From: Aphrophora alni
Taxonomy: Eukaryota; Arthropoda; Insecta; Hemiptera; Aphrophoridae
Length of the DNA: 64,000 nucleotides
Assembly (NCBI GenBank): GCA_963513935.1
Contig: OY740766.1
Span: 6,045,000 to 6,108,999 of the forward strand
Direction: 5' to 3'
The first letter of the stretch is position 1, and the number at the start of each line of letters is the position of its first letter. This document shows positions 35,615 to 47,749 of this stretch, in pieces. Under the pieces are notes generated by a model. It saw only the letters and a program-made list of their open reading frames with translations, was not told the origin of the DNA and did not search any database. A program made the translations under genes and the position numbers.

Positions 35615-38275
35615 TTATGGGGAGTTTCTGACACAAGTGAAACACTTTTAGAGCTTATAATAATATACACATATTGTTACAAATAATCTACAAAATCTAA
35701 TCCTGTCTCCATGGTTAATTTTCACTTTTTACAACTACCGATAACTTTGTGAGAATATTTATACCGTTTATTAAAAAGTGGACTTAAAACTCCACCAAAA
35801 GTCTTCTTATGTCTAGCACAGGCAGACATTTTACATTATCCTGTGTGGGAGTTAACATGAGAGAGATCAAGTAAATAAATGCGTCTATTACACATATTGT
35901 AATATTGAAAATGATTATTAAAATTATTTCTGTACAAACAGAGACAGTTTTAAATATATGCAATAATAATGTAATGAATTAATGATCTATAAATATTCGC
36001 ATTCATATTTTATAATGCTGATTAATTGGATATTATTCAAGTTAATTTTAATCTTTACAAAAAGGTGTAATTAAAACATTTAAATAAATTGGAACTCCGT
36101 CCTGTTAGTCAATTGGATTAAGCATAAAACATTTACAATTTATAATTATAAGAAACTTACACTTCAGTTTTAATTAAGGGAGTTAAACACGGAATGCGGC
36201 AACTTCTTTATGGTGAGAATCTGATCTATGATCCTAATTATTCCTCAAGCGTTGTTTTCATAAGAAACCAAACTAGTGGTCTTCACCTAAGATAGCGGTT
36301 CATTAATTATCGGTAAAAAATATTAAAAAATCGAACATGAGGCTGTTATAAAATATGTAATTATTCAAAATCATCTCTACAGATTTCATTCAAAGTTTAT
36401 TGAAATGTGAATATTTACGACATAAACGTGTGTAAAATGACAAATATAAAAACAATACGTTTCATAAATAATTGGCAAAAAAAAATCTTCACAGCCTCGA
36501 TTTTAATCAAATACACAGTTTACATTTTGAAGATGGTGCAATCAAAACATCGGTGCTATTTAAATACGTAAATATTTCGACGGTATCCTTGTTTCGTTTT
36601 AGATTTTTGACTGACAACTGTTTCGTGACAAATGGTTTTGGTTCAGCTTTATTTGGTTCTGTGTAATAAATTTATTTTGTAAAATTTCTCGGTCGGTTTC
36701 AAAGTGGTTTATTAAATTTTGCCGCAACATCTTTAAATTTACCAGAAATTCACTTTCGTTAAATTTAATCTTTGATTAACATTTTAGTGTTAAATTAACA
36801 ATTTGTTTAAATTTAACCGTGATCAAATTTAACCTGAAAACCAGAAGTTTTAATTTTAGAAGACACAGTATAAAATAAACTGTGTACTCTGATTAGTGTT
36901 TTATTGGGCTTGGTCCTATTTCATTTTAAAATATGTTCGGTTAAAGTATAATTAAACACTTCACTAGTTGGCCTTCCAGGATTTGAATTGGAACATGTGT
37001 ACTGTCTATTGTGACAAATACTCTATCAAAACCTGTTCAATTGGATTCAGGGCAATTCTTAATTTCGTAACCTATCTTAACAACTACATCTAGATCTATA
37101 ATATACAAGAATCTGCACGTCACTCAGGATATCTTGTCTTATATATCAGATGTCAAATTTATCTTCTCTGACTAAATTTTTAATTAATTCTACATAATTA
37201 AAAGTACTTTTCCATCAACTCGTCTATTTATGACTACGCAAGCAATATTTAACAAAGACTATCCACAAAAAGTTATTTTAAAAAGTTAAAATAAATAAAT
37301 CGATAAATACAAAAATTTGTTTATATTACGTTAAAAATAATCAGAACTATAAAATATATATAATCGGAATCCTAAACTTCCGAGGCTAGGTAGTACAAAT
37401 TAATTTTTAATAAAGTTAATTATTTAAACATGCTAGTCACTAGCTTTTAAAAATAACCACGTATTTATAACAACTATGATAGAACTATTTTTGATAAAAC
37501 AAACAGCTGATCTCACCTATAAGATTTAACCAAGTTAAAATTAATTAATCAAGCTTGGTTTAACCGGCAATTAGTGTTGTAATTGAGTTAAATATAACCT
37601 CTAAAATCATAATGGACAAGTTTGATGCAAAGCTACTTTACGTAGAATTAATTGAAAATATAGAGCCAAAGGATAGACTGATATATATCGAAAGAAGTGG
37701 TTGTTAAGTTCGTTTGCTAAATTGAGGATAGCCTAGATAACTTCGACGAACTAGTTAATTGTACTTTAACTCTTAAGTGAACAAATAATGAGAGTTGCAT
37801 TTGGACATTTTTTAATAATAATAGGTCTTCAGGTCTGCTTTCATGGAGTATTTGCTACAATACAGTAGATATATTCCAATTCTAAATCCTCGTAAAATAG
37901 CACGTGAGTTTTTCAAAATTATACATTAATCTTATTGAATTTTAAAATGAACCAAACCAAGTAATTCCACCCAACCAATAAAAACAGACGTTCTGAATTA
38001 AAGCATTTTTTTCTAAACTTAAACTTTTGTTTGTTAGGTTACGTTTAACTACTGACAGATTTAAACAATTATTGTTTTTTTAAAAAAAAAAACATTTATT
38101 CAGATAACTTATGTAATTGGTCCAGAGTTTACATCTAGTTTTTTGGTTCGATTTCTACAGCTGCAGCGTAAATTCGATTTCTCAGCTGAGTAAGATCGGA
38201 CGGGTAAAGGTTAAACACACTCGATTAACACCGAAAGAAAATATTCAGAAGAATCAAATCTAATGAGCGAAGCAG
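35613..38275. other. No gene recognised
   Basis: 36700-36850 is rich in TTAAATTTAA-type phrases and may be a small unrecognised repeat. Otherwise featureless AT-rich DNA. Confidence 0.5.
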
Positions 38276-38600
38276 TCATTCAATTAGCCCTGAATGACCA
38301 ATTCTCCGACTTAGGAACCCCTCATTAAGAGATTCCCGAAGTTCTCCTTGACAGTGAGGTGGCACCCTGTCTTACAAATAGTGAAGAAGTCCATCTTGGA
38401 CAACTTCCTCTAACTGCGGAATAAGACACTTTTCGAACATATCCAGATATAAGATACCATTTATGGTTTTCTTCATGAAAAAGAACGAACCATATAATTT
38501 GAAATTTTCTGAGGGCATGAAAACATTCATTTTTAAATTATCGCAAAGATGCATATGAATTTTCGCTGAAACACAGAGAGAAGACTTTCAGCACTAGTTA
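38276..38600 (-). pseudogene. mariner/Tc1-superfamily transposase fragment
   Basis: The minus frame runs about 105 codons and reads LKMNVFMPSENFKLYGSFFF, then TINGILYLDMFEKCLIPQLE, then one TAA, then DRVPPH, ELRESLNEGF and RRIGHSGLIE. This is the order of the DDE catalytic domain in mariner-like transposases: KxNVxCA, GPFFF, TVxGxxYLDML, PQLEE, FQQDGAPPH, VRxxLNExFPxRWIGR. The internal TAA is a single-base change from a glutamine codon, just before the DxxPPH aspartate. The N-terminal helix-turn-helix half and the C-terminus after RRIGH are missing. The enzyme would cut and rejoin transposon ends; this copy cannot. Confidence 0.8.
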
Positions 38601-38736
38601 TTACAAGTAACCATTTTTAAACGGATCGGTATTGGCACTACAGTATCTACTACGTGAATCGACCTTGATGTGTTTTTCTTTAAAATGACACCTAAACGAA
38701 TGAGTTATCTGTATAAAATTTCTATATGCGTATAGT
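38601..38736. other. Interior of the deleted mariner-like element
   Basis: Short sequence between the transposase fragment and the TIR-like end. It is too short to hold the missing N-terminal half, so the element is internally deleted. Confidence 0.35.
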
Positions 38737-38755
38737 CCTTTCTGAAACACCCTGT
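38737..38755 (-). repeat. Candidate mariner terminal inverted repeat
   Basis: Read on the minus strand it is ACAGGGTGTTTCAGAAAGG, an end type common in mariner-like elements, and in the right place to be the 5' end of the element above. No mate was found downstream. Confidence 0.45.
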
Positions 38756-39340
38756 CACTGTACAGTATGAAATAAATATGAATATATAAGAAACACTGCA
38801 GCGACTTATAAAACACCCTATGATCAGTAGAATAAATCACTTACTTTACATCTAAACTTTACTCTCCTTCTATCATACCGAAGGTGTAACAGCTTGTTGC
38901 ATCATTGCAAATGTAACAGCTTGTAATATTCTATTATGAATTTATTCAACCTCCGATATTTTATGATAACATTTGTATTTTATCTTCAGAAATACATTGA
39001 CTAAATTACACAGTTTCTTTCCAAAGAACTCTAAAACTGTCAATCGTATTTTAATCAATTACAGAAAATCCCATTTTACTACAGACATCTGGAAATTGAA
39101 GGAATAATAACCATCAAAGACACATAGAATCTAAAATGAAAAAGAGCTATGATAATCTACCTCCAATAATAAAAATCCCGTACTTTCATTACAGTAATTT
39201 CTTTTTTCATTTTAACTAGGGTTAACTTATTATTAATTTCCTTTGAAGATCCAACATTTTAAAATTATTGGATAATTATGATCAGCTCTTATTATTGATT
39301 TAGTTTAATCAGACTTCCCGTTTGTGTTTATGAAAATGAC
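38756..39340. other. No gene recognised
   Basis: AT-rich. A short GTAACAGCTTGT phrase occurs twice near 38890-38930. Nothing else. Confidence 0.5.
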
Positions 39341-39540
39341 NNNNNNNNNNNNNNNNNNNNNNNNNNNNNNNNNNNNNNNNNNNNNNNNNNNNNNNNNNNN
39401 NNNNNNNNNNNNNNNNNNNNNNNNNNNNNNNNNNNNNNNNNNNNNNNNNNNNNNNNNNNNNNNNNNNNNNNNNNNNNNNNNNNNNNNNNNNNNNNNNNNN
39501 NNNNNNNNNNNNNNNNNNNNNNNNNNNNNNNNNNNNNNNN
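39341..39540. other. Assembly gap (200 N)
   Basis: A run of exactly 200 N, the usual placeholder for a gap of unknown or estimated size. Open frames through it are meaningless, and colinearity across it is an assembly inference. Confidence 0.99.
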
Positions 39541-40499
39541 ATTGTTTATAGACAAACAGATTAATTTTTATTTTTCTCACTTACTAATTTTGGCTGCTTA
39601 ATTTATACGAATTTTGAAGTAAAATATAAACAGAAGTCGGGTGATGTTCTCTCCCAACGAATTATGCTACTATCAACGGTGACCCATAGTAATGGTAAAG
39701 ATTTGTTTTTCAATTAAAACATTCAACATTCTTGCGTTTAATTACATCGATGGTTATATCATAACATACTAATAATTTACTTTTCACTCTTATTCCTATG
39801 AGTAATCGATTACAATCACAATACACGAAGCAAGTGAACCTAAGATACTTAACTTTTATTATTTCTAACTATGATTGGTGTGCAAAAGCTATGGTATTTA
39901 TTTACTGTTACTTATTGGTCTATGAATATTGTTACGATCTAGGTACCACATTGAGTTACAAGAACAATTATAAATGTAATACATTATTAAAGGAGCGAAT
40001 AAATAATGTCTACTCTTTGCAGAATTATTGCGCGATTATCTGTGGAAGTTTGTTCATTGAGAAACTCTGTTATTAGACAAGACAATATTAACTGTGAACT
40101 CGAAATGGTTTGTTCATATTACATGAAGATTAAAACACAAGTTGCAATCGTAAATACAAGTTTGTCTAAAACAATCAATTCTATCTTGATATAGTCTAGG
40201 TCTAGAAAATTGTCTTGCATCGTAATTATCCTAGGGAAATTGAAATCGATTTTCTGTCTGTGCTTTTGTGAACTTTAGAGTGATTAATTAAGTGAGGATT
40301 TATAAGCACTTTGTTTTGTTTTTAAGCGACAGTTTTCTAAATATGAGACACGTAATATTTAAACTGACGCCATTTTTAAATACAGTTGTAGTAATTGCAT
40401 TAATTGCAGACATGTAAGTGATTATGATTAGTCATGTACATAAATATAGATGACACATTCTTAAAAAATGTATTTTTAAGGGAAAACGTAAACCAATTG
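39541..40499. other. No gene recognised
   Basis: Overlapping frames of 92 and 62 codons (39798-40194) have ordinary amino-acid composition but no motif, splice context or paralog in the window. Confidence 0.45.
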
Positions 40500-41345
40500 T
40501 TGGCAACTGAAATGCACCTGAGACTTTGGAACAAATCCAAACGAACTGAACTCTTGAACTCAGTATTTATAACGATAAAATAAGTAAAGCTAAGAAGGAA
40601 AGCACGAGAAAATTCTGTAATAACCTGGAATCCACCCCTGCTGCAACCAGGTTATATAGAGTCCAACAACACTTCAAAGGATGAATGGCAAATACACACG
40701 GAGGATGGAGAGTACCGAACTTTCCTCCAACAAGAGACTCATTTTCCAAACAGTAGGCAAGATTATCAGTTTGACGAAAATCTTGTACTCTGTAGCTCCA
40801 TGAAAGAAGAACAGGAAGTGGCCAAAACAATCATCACTATACAGAGATTGAAGTGCGGCATAGACCCTTTTCCAGCCGTTCAAACCGCCGAGGGTTGATG
40901 GAATTGCTTTATCCCTTCTATAAAAAGGGGTAACTGGTAAAGAAATGTCTTGCTACTGGACATATTTCAAGAACCCGAAGAAGAGGGAGAGTGGCATACA
41001 TCTTTAAGATTGGGAAATAAGATCTTAGGCTCGTGAGACTGTCAAAATAACACTGGGACGAAAACGAGTCGACAGTGTGACATCCAGATGGATACGCCAC
41101 TTTCTGTCTACTACGAAACCCGAGACTAAAGTGAGAGTAAGAACTATTAGAGACAGTACAGTCAAGGGATGTACACAGAGAGGGGATCTGTCACCTTAAT
41201 ATGGAGCCTGGTCATAGACAAACTTCTCAGGCAATTGCCCAAAAAGACCCTAAACTATTTTGGTTACGCTAACGACATTGTCATTATAGCTAGAAGAAAG
41301 GTTGAAGGCACCCTTTCTGATTGCTACAAAATGGAATTTCAAACA
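40500..41345 (+). pseudogene. Decayed LINE reverse transcriptase (jockey/R1-type) with YAND
   Basis: Fragments in shifting frames: KISKAKKESTRKFCNNLEST with PAATRLYR (the linker before RT in several insect LINEs), then PKKR/VAYIFKIGK-like traces of the RT fingers, then RWIRHFLSTTKPETK, GCTQRGDLSP (a decayed GxPQGGxLSPLL block), and LIWSLVIDKLLRQL. The catalytic block reads FGYANDIVIIARRK, where the family has GYADDIVII. The change of the first aspartate to asparagine would remove a metal-binding residue. Large deletions separate the fingers from the palm. Three or more frameshifts and many stops make this a relic. It abuts the opposite-strand transposase relic at 41370. Confidence 0.75.
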
Positions 41346-41370
41346 TGAAATGATGGCGCAGCAGATGGGC

Positions 41371-41909
41371 TTGACCATTTAAATTTATAGTGTCTTGCTC
41401 TAGCCTGTGTGGTCTGTTTCCATGTTTTCCCCTACCATCAATAGGGGCCATACCTCGCATTGCAAGTGATTTTTTTAGAGTTTGAGTTCTCCTATTAGTT
41501 ATTATTATTAGTTATAATAAATAGAAATAAATGCCTTGTGGCAAACTGGAATCTCTATACAACTGCCATTTCTTACGACACGAACTTTATAAGAATAACT
41601 GCATTCATTTGGAGACAGGCCTGTATCAACCCTAGGCCTACGATTTGCTATGGGCAACACACTAATTAGGCCAGCCAAATGTGAGTTTTGGTTATCATAC
41701 GTTGTGAGTAAATTAAACTCTTTTATCAAAATCTCCCTTTCTTCTTTGGTAGTTTCTTGAAAACATTTATATCTTTTGCAATTACAGTCAGGCCCAGTAG
41801 AATGTGACATTAACCTCATTAACTTACTTGCATCATGAACTCTTCCCATTACCTTTCTCTTCTTTGTTTGCTGGTTTGGAATGCCAGGATCATCTTCTCC
41901 ACTCGACAT
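41371..41909 (-). pseudogene. Transposase-like N-terminal region, frameshifted
   Basis: The first 133 codons are open from ATG 41907-41909 to TAA 41508-41510: an acidic/basic start, DCNCKRYKCF (a CxCxxxxC cluster, probably metal-binding), KEEREILIKEFNLL, SYSYKVRVVRNG, and ECSY/IPVCHKAFISIY. The adjacent sequence in another frame continues RRTQTLKKSLAMRGMAPIDG and GKHGNRPHRLEQDT, which is what follows the VCHKAFISIY block in this insect-wide family of transposon proteins. A run of TAA/AAT triplets at about 41490-41515 causes the break. The catalytic DDE region is absent. The superfamily is not certain to me. Confidence 0.6.
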
Positions 41910-42067
41910 TGTTAATTCTTCACAGATTGTTTGTTAATTAAATATGTAACTATTATAACTTATTTAAAACACAATAACTGGTTTTGTAGGACAAGCACTC
42001 TGATAACCTCAAAATGAGAACAACATAAAGAACGTCATAACAACAGCTGACTTGCCAAAACATGGAC

Positions 42068-42292
42068 GACTATGATCGTTTTTCCCTGTCACGCTTAGAC
42101 TGTGATCGATATTCCCCTGTTTATATGACTCTGATCGTTTTTCCATTGTATACCTAAACTTCAAATGCGATTTACTCAGACAATGATCACTTTTTGTGGG
42201 TTTTGACCTGCTATGTGATAGTCCAATGCAAGAGCATTAAAAAGATATATAAATCTCCAATTTCGATTTTTGTGACTATGATCGTTTTTCCC
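42068..42292. repeat. Sub-terminal repeats GACTATGATCGTTTTTCCC
   Basis: Five occurrences on the plus strand: 42068-42086 and 42274-42292 share the full 19-mer; 42098-42117 and 42127-42144 are close variants; and one at about 42178-42195 is weak. They lie just upstream of the minus-strand transposase ATG. Arrays of this kind are often transposase-binding sites; that role is inferred. Confidence 0.65.
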
Positions 42293-42300
42293 GTGCACCC

Positions 42301-42879
42301 TTCAAATCCAATGAAAACTACCTTAGTACCATGTACCAGGAAAATAAAGTTACGCAACCTAAGAGCAATCAGTTTAAATAAGTACAATTAAAATAATAAT
42401 CAGAGGTTAAATATCTAGCCCCTCAAAAGTTCTGTCTGTCTGTATATGTTTGAAATTGTATAACTTATTTACTAACTTATTTAAAAAAAAAATAAAATGA
42501 CAATTATATACTCTGTTTGAAATATGTATAAACTCATCCAAATTTTAATATAAAGACAGACAGTAGGAACTTTTAATGATTGTTTGCGGAATCTTTTTTC
42601 CTTCCGATATTGTTTAATCGTTCCAAAAAGTTTGATAAACACGTATATTTGAAATAATCCAGTACACAATTATAGTTTAGTAAAGCCATTTAACGACACA
42701 TTTATTCAAGTGTACAGTAACGGTAGTTAGAATTGGTCACCAGATTTCAAGAACAAAACCTAATATTTTTACATTTAACAATTTGTACATTTTAAACCAT
42801 AGTTGTTCGCGTGAAGCGTTCAATTTCAATATCAATTTGGATTTTACTGTTATAATAGACCATATTTAAAGTTTAAAAC
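42301..42879. other. No gene recognised
   Basis: AT-rich with no supportable feature. Confidence 0.5.
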
Positions 42880-43215
42880 CTTATATTTAAAATGATGTTT
42901 GTCTGTCTGTCGCATGCGCAGTACTCTACAACAGAAATGCGGTGAATATTGGATGACATTTGGTATGTGGATATATTTTCATCATATCTCGAGGCGTTTT
43001 CTTTCATCTCAACTCAAATTGGAGTGCAAAATCGCTAGTAAATCAAAAATATTAATTAGGGTTCAGGAATAATTGAGGAAAAACAAAAATGAACCTTTGA
43101 CCCCCATTATTATAAGCTCGATTTTAATCAAATTTTAAACTTGCGTAGCGTATAACATAAACAGGTAGTATTAGTAATTCGTATTTGATTAAAAATCAAA
43201 CTTTTATAACAGAGT
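42880..43215 (+). repeat. Dispersed repeat family C copy
   Basis: Starts with GTCTGTCTGTCGCATGCGCA, then TGACATTTGGTATGTGGATA, and later ATGAACCTTTGACCCCCATT and AAGCTCGATTTTAATC. The same order, diverged, is at 52230-52960 and 53890-54420. Confidence 0.45.
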
Positions 43216-43234
43216 TCAAGGTTAATTTGTTTAA

Positions 43235-45180
43235 CAAACAGACATCATTCCCATAACCACTCTTTCAGGGCTGTTGTGTACTACATAAATAACAGTCGCC
43301 AGACAAACAAACATCATTCCCATAACCACACGTTCAGGGCTGTTGTGCACTACATAAATGATAGTCCCCAGAAAACAAACATTCCGATAACCACACGTTC
43401 AGGACTGTTGTGCCCTACATAAATGACAGTCGCCAGACAAACAAACATCATTCCCATAACCACACGTTCAGAGCTGTTGTGCACTACATAAATGATAGTC
43501 CCCAGAAAACAAACATTCCCATAAGCACATGTTCAGGGCTGTTGTGTACTACATGAATAACAGTCGCCATACAAACAAACATCATTCCCGTAACCACAAG
43601 TTCAGGGGTGTTGTGTACTACATAAATGACAGACCCCAGACAAACAGACATCATTCCCATAACTACATGTTCAAAGCTGTTGTGTACTACATAAATGACA
43701 GTCGCCAGACAAACAAACATTCCCATAACCACATGTTCAGGGCTGTCGTGCACTACAAAAATGATAATCCCCAGAAAAAAAACATTCCCATAACCACATG
43801 TTCAGAGCTGTTGTGCACTACATAAATGACAGTCCCCGGACAAACAAACACCATTCCCGTAACCACAAGTTCAGGGCTGTTGTGTACTACATAAATGACA
43901 GTTCCCAGAAAACAAACATCATTCCCATAACCACACGTTCAGGGCTGTTGTGTACTACATGAATAACAGTCGCCATACAAACAAACATCATTCCCGTAAC
44001 CACAAGTTCAGGGGTGTTGTGTACTACATAAATGACAGAACCCAGACAAACAGACATCATTCCCATAACTACATGTTCAAGGCTGTTGTGTACTACATAA
44101 ATGACAGTCGCCAGACAAACAGACATCATTCCGATAACCACACGTTCAAGGCTGTTGTGTAGTACATAAATGACAGGCCCCAGACAAACAGACATCATTC
44201 CCATAACTACACGTTCAAGGCTGTTGTGTACTACATAAATGACAGTTCCCAGAGTAACAGACATCATTCCCATAACCACACATTCAGGGCTGTTGTGTAC
44301 TACATAAATGACAGTTCCCAGACAAACAGACATCATTCCCATAACCACACATTCAGGGCTGTTGTGTACTACATAAATGACAGTCGCCAGACAAACAGAC
44401 ATCATTCCCATAACCACACATTCAGGGCTGTTGTGTACTACATAAATGACAGTCGCCAGACAAACAGACATCATTCCGATAACCACACGTTCAAGGCTGT
44501 TGTGTAGTACATAAATGACAGGCCCCAGACAAACAGACATCATTCCCATAACTACACGTTCATGGCTGTTGTGTACTACATAAATGACAGTTCCCAGAGT
44601 AACAGACATCATTCCCATAACCACACATTCAGGGCTGTTGTGTACTACATAAATGACAGTTCCCAGACAAACAGACATCATTCCCATAACCACACATTCA
44701 GGGCTGTTGTGTACTACATAAATGACAGTTCCCAGACAAACAGACATCATTCCCATAACCACACATTCAGGGCTGTTGTGTACTACATAAATGACAGTTC
44801 CCAGACAAACAGACATCATTCCCATAACCACACATTCAGGGCTGTTGTGTACTACATAAATGACAGTTCCCAGACAAACAGACATCATTCCAATAACCAC
44901 ACATTCAGGGCTGTTGTGTACTACATAAATGACAGTCGCCAGACAAACAGACATCATTCCCATAACCACACATTCAGGGCTGTTGTGTACTACATAAATG
45001 ACAGTTCCCAAACAAACAAAAATCATTCCCATAACCACACATTCAGGGCTGTTGTGTACTACATAAATGACAGTTCCCAGACAAACAGACATCATTCCCA
45101 TAACTACACATTCAGGGCTGTTGTGTACTACATAAATGAAAGACCCCAGACAAACAGCCATCATTTCCACAACCACACTT
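43235..45180. repeat. 69-bp satellite array with 345-bp higher-order unit
   Basis: About 28 head-to-tail units. A unit starts CTGTTGTGTACTACATAAAT and ends ACCACACATTCAGGG. Units near the left end vary more, and several are a few bases shorter. A block of five units is duplicated (the CCGATAACCACACG variant at 44131 and again at 44476, 345 bp apart). Because 69 is a multiple of three, the array is open on both strands: minus frame 43887-45176 (429 codons, period SVCLGTVIYVVHNSPECVV) and plus frame 44562-45284 (period AVVYYINDSSQTNRHHSHN). I treat these as by-products of the period, not as genes. Confidence 0.93.
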
Positions 45181-46554
45181 CTGGACTCTCAAAACGAATA
45201 AATCTCAACATCGATCGTTTGATCCTACACATTCACCAAAAATGTGAACAACATTTTAATCCGAGCTGTCAATATTGTTTATGATGCTTACCTTGAAATA
45301 ACTTTCTGCTTTCAGTTGACATCACAAAGTACAACGTTATGTTTGAAATATTTACCTGCAACAAACGGTTTAGTTATTTAGTTAAGTTTGAGAAAAATAA
45401 AACAAACAACTTATCAAACTCTAATGGTAGATAAATAAGCTTTTAACTCTAAATATAAAGACCTTCATGTGTGAGAAAATAAGATATATATATTATGTTT
45501 GAAATAAAAATACAGGCTATAAGGTAAATGATCTCTGAGTGTTCTGTGCATTTTTTAAGTAATCAAAGTTCTTTTAAACATTTTTCGAAAACACTTCTTT
45601 TGTTTATTTTTTATGCTATTATATTTTTTAATAGTATTATTATTTATAATATCGTAAATAAGATAAATATGTATTCTGTTTAGATATTTTAAACGTAATA
45701 GTGAAATTGTATATTTTCAAAATCGCGTATATTTAAATTTTAATGTCATATATAACGGAAATCTCCTTTCTTTATCGTTAGATGTGATCTCACAGATCGA
45801 TTTCACCACAACTGCAATGTCAAAAATAAAATACCAATGCCATATTGATTACATACTTTATTTCGACAGTAACTATCACGCGGTACGTATTCTACCCTCC
45901 CCCCCCCCATAATTAAACTTGCGGGCGTGTCCCCAACACTGCCCTGAGATTCCCAAAGTTACATCTTTCTATTTTAAATTGTTAAAAAATGGCGGAGGAG
46001 ATCCAGTATTATTGGGTTATTGGGAAAACGTTTTTTGGCAGCCATTTTTGGATAGGGTTGTCTTACTTTACTTTCCTTGTTATCAAAATGTTTATGATTT
46101 AAGGACAAAAAAATGATGTGTCACAAACCCTATATTTATTTACTTTAGCCAACGATGATGTGGCCAACGAGGCCTTATAGATAAAACGTTTTTCTATTAT
46201 GTCTTCGCATTTTATTCTCTCTGCCACCCTATATTACAATTTGGATAAAAACAAATTTAATACCAATTTTTTTTAAAAATCAATATTCGATTTAATTCAC
46301 TAAAATGTTCTGTATTGTAACAATTTTACTACCAAAGTTAAAATCAAATATCTAATCAATTTAGGCTATCCTGAGCTTCATTATCCAGGAGTAATTGTAC
46401 CTCAGATGTTACAAATGAAGTTTCGTTTATTAGATTTATTGTTTCTGTAGGAAGTGTCAAATAAGAAGGAGCTAGAGGAAAAACCTCCCACTGTGTTTAT
46501 AGTGCTGATCTTGACTAGGTTCCTCAGGAGGTCTTTTCCTTAATTTTTGGGAAA
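45181..46554. other. No gene recognised
   Basis: AT-rich with a ten-C run at 45899-45908. A 65-codon frame at 45919-46116 has no supporting feature. Confidence 0.5.
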
Positions 46555-46760
46555 TTAAGATTTTATAACAGCCGCAAGCTGATTAATTTTTTTTTTTAAT
46601 TCACAACCGTCATTTGTGGGGATATGCGACCCAATACGTTTTGTATTGTATTGTAGACGCTACAGTTGAGCACATTTTGATCACAATCGTCTTTTATACT
46701 CAGAGGATCTCAAAAGCATATGCCAAAAAAAATCTTTCCTGTAATATAAATGTACAAGTA
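46555..46760 (+). repeat. Dispersed repeat family A, short copy
   Basis: TATAACAGCCGCAAGCTGAT, ATGCGACCCAATACGTTTTG, CTACAGTTGAGCACATTTTG, and CAGAGGATCTCAAAAG in family order. Confidence 0.5.
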
Positions 46761-47399
46761 GGATCGTAAAGTGATTGTTCTCTTCAAATTTTCTTTGGGA
46801 TAAGACCACGCTTTCCTCATCTCTTTTTCCATTCTTTCTCTTCTCTATCCTGGATTTTAGGATACAAAAAGAACATTGTCACTGAGGTGCAACCTTCTCT
46901 AACACACACATAAGTCAGAGAATATGTTAAGAAACCATGTGGTACCACATCACATGTATATTGTTTTGTAAATTTAGCACAACTCATGTTGTGCCAAGTC
47001 GAATTGAATGGAGAGCAAATTTATGTGTAATTAAAGCCAGCATTAGGGAAATGATGATAGTGTCCCTAATGGCCGGTGATTCTGTTGAGTTATTCATTAC
47101 TGATACGTGTATAACTGAGTCAGCTGATATTTAGGTGAATTATTAAACATTCCTAGCTCCCTAGTCCCTGATCACAATCATCTCTATACTCTGCTTTGAT
47201 CAAAAATAGACACACAGGTAGATTGGCATCGATTTCAGATTAAACTACAAGAATATTTTCTCCTCTGCATTACAATAACTAATTTTTTTAAATGTAAAAT
47301 CTTCTTTATTTAAAATTAAAACTAATTGAATTGAGACAGTAAATTACAAGAAAACCAAACTTAATGCTTTTTAACGTAACTCTTGAACCTGTGTTTTTG
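46761..47399. other. No gene recognised
   Basis: A 65-codon plus frame at 46937-47134 reads as ordinary protein but has no family motif. I cannot support it as a gene. Confidence 0.45.
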
Positions 47400-47749
47400 G
47401 TGTGAACATAACCATAGATATTGTTTGAGTCCATGAACTATACATGAGCAAAATTTGATAAAAACCTTTAAAGCCAATATCATTTTTTGTGTTTTTTTTT
47501 ATGGCTGCTACCAACAAATTTGGAATAAAGAACAAAATAAATATACAATCCCTAGATATTGCCAAAATATGTCACAGCACTAAGGCAGACACATATAGAA
47601 TAGACAGATTTCAGACAAACAGACAACAGTTATACGTCAATCCATAAACCACATTTGGTTGGATTAAGGGGACCTATAAACGGAAATATCCACATAAAAC
47701 TTGACATAGGTGTTTTGACTCATCACATAACTTTCTCTATACTATGCTG
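47400..47749 (+). repeat. Dispersed repeat family A copy
   Basis: GAGCAAAATTTGATAAAAAC, TTTATGGCTGCTACC, TAGATATTGCCAAAATATGT, CAGACAAACAGACAACAG, and the end GACTCATCACATAACTTTCT. Confidence 0.55.

Larger units (their letters stand above)
41370..42300 (-). mobile_element. 5' part of a DNA transposon, truncated
   Basis: Minus strand: a leader with repeated sub-terminal motifs (42292 to 42068), the ATG at 41909, then the transposase-like N-terminal ORF, broken at about 41508 and ending at about 41370 where LINE sequence begins. The outer limit near 42300 is inferred from the outermost motif. Confidence 0.5.

Noticed and set aside
35415..35686. Three overlapping ORFs rich in Ile and Tyr
   Set aside because: They are translations of the (AT)n microsatellite.
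39305..39580. ORFs spanning the run of N
   Set aside because: The unknown bases simply contain no stop codon; no protein is implied.
43887..45176. 429-codon minus-strand ORF and 240-codon plus-strand ORF in the satellite
   Set aside because: Every residue follows the 23-residue translation of a 69-bp repeat, both strands are open at once, and there is no non-repeat domain, signal or exon context.
43235..45180. CRISPR-like array
   Set aside because: The whole 69-bp unit repeats, with no unique spacers, and the genome is eukaryotic.
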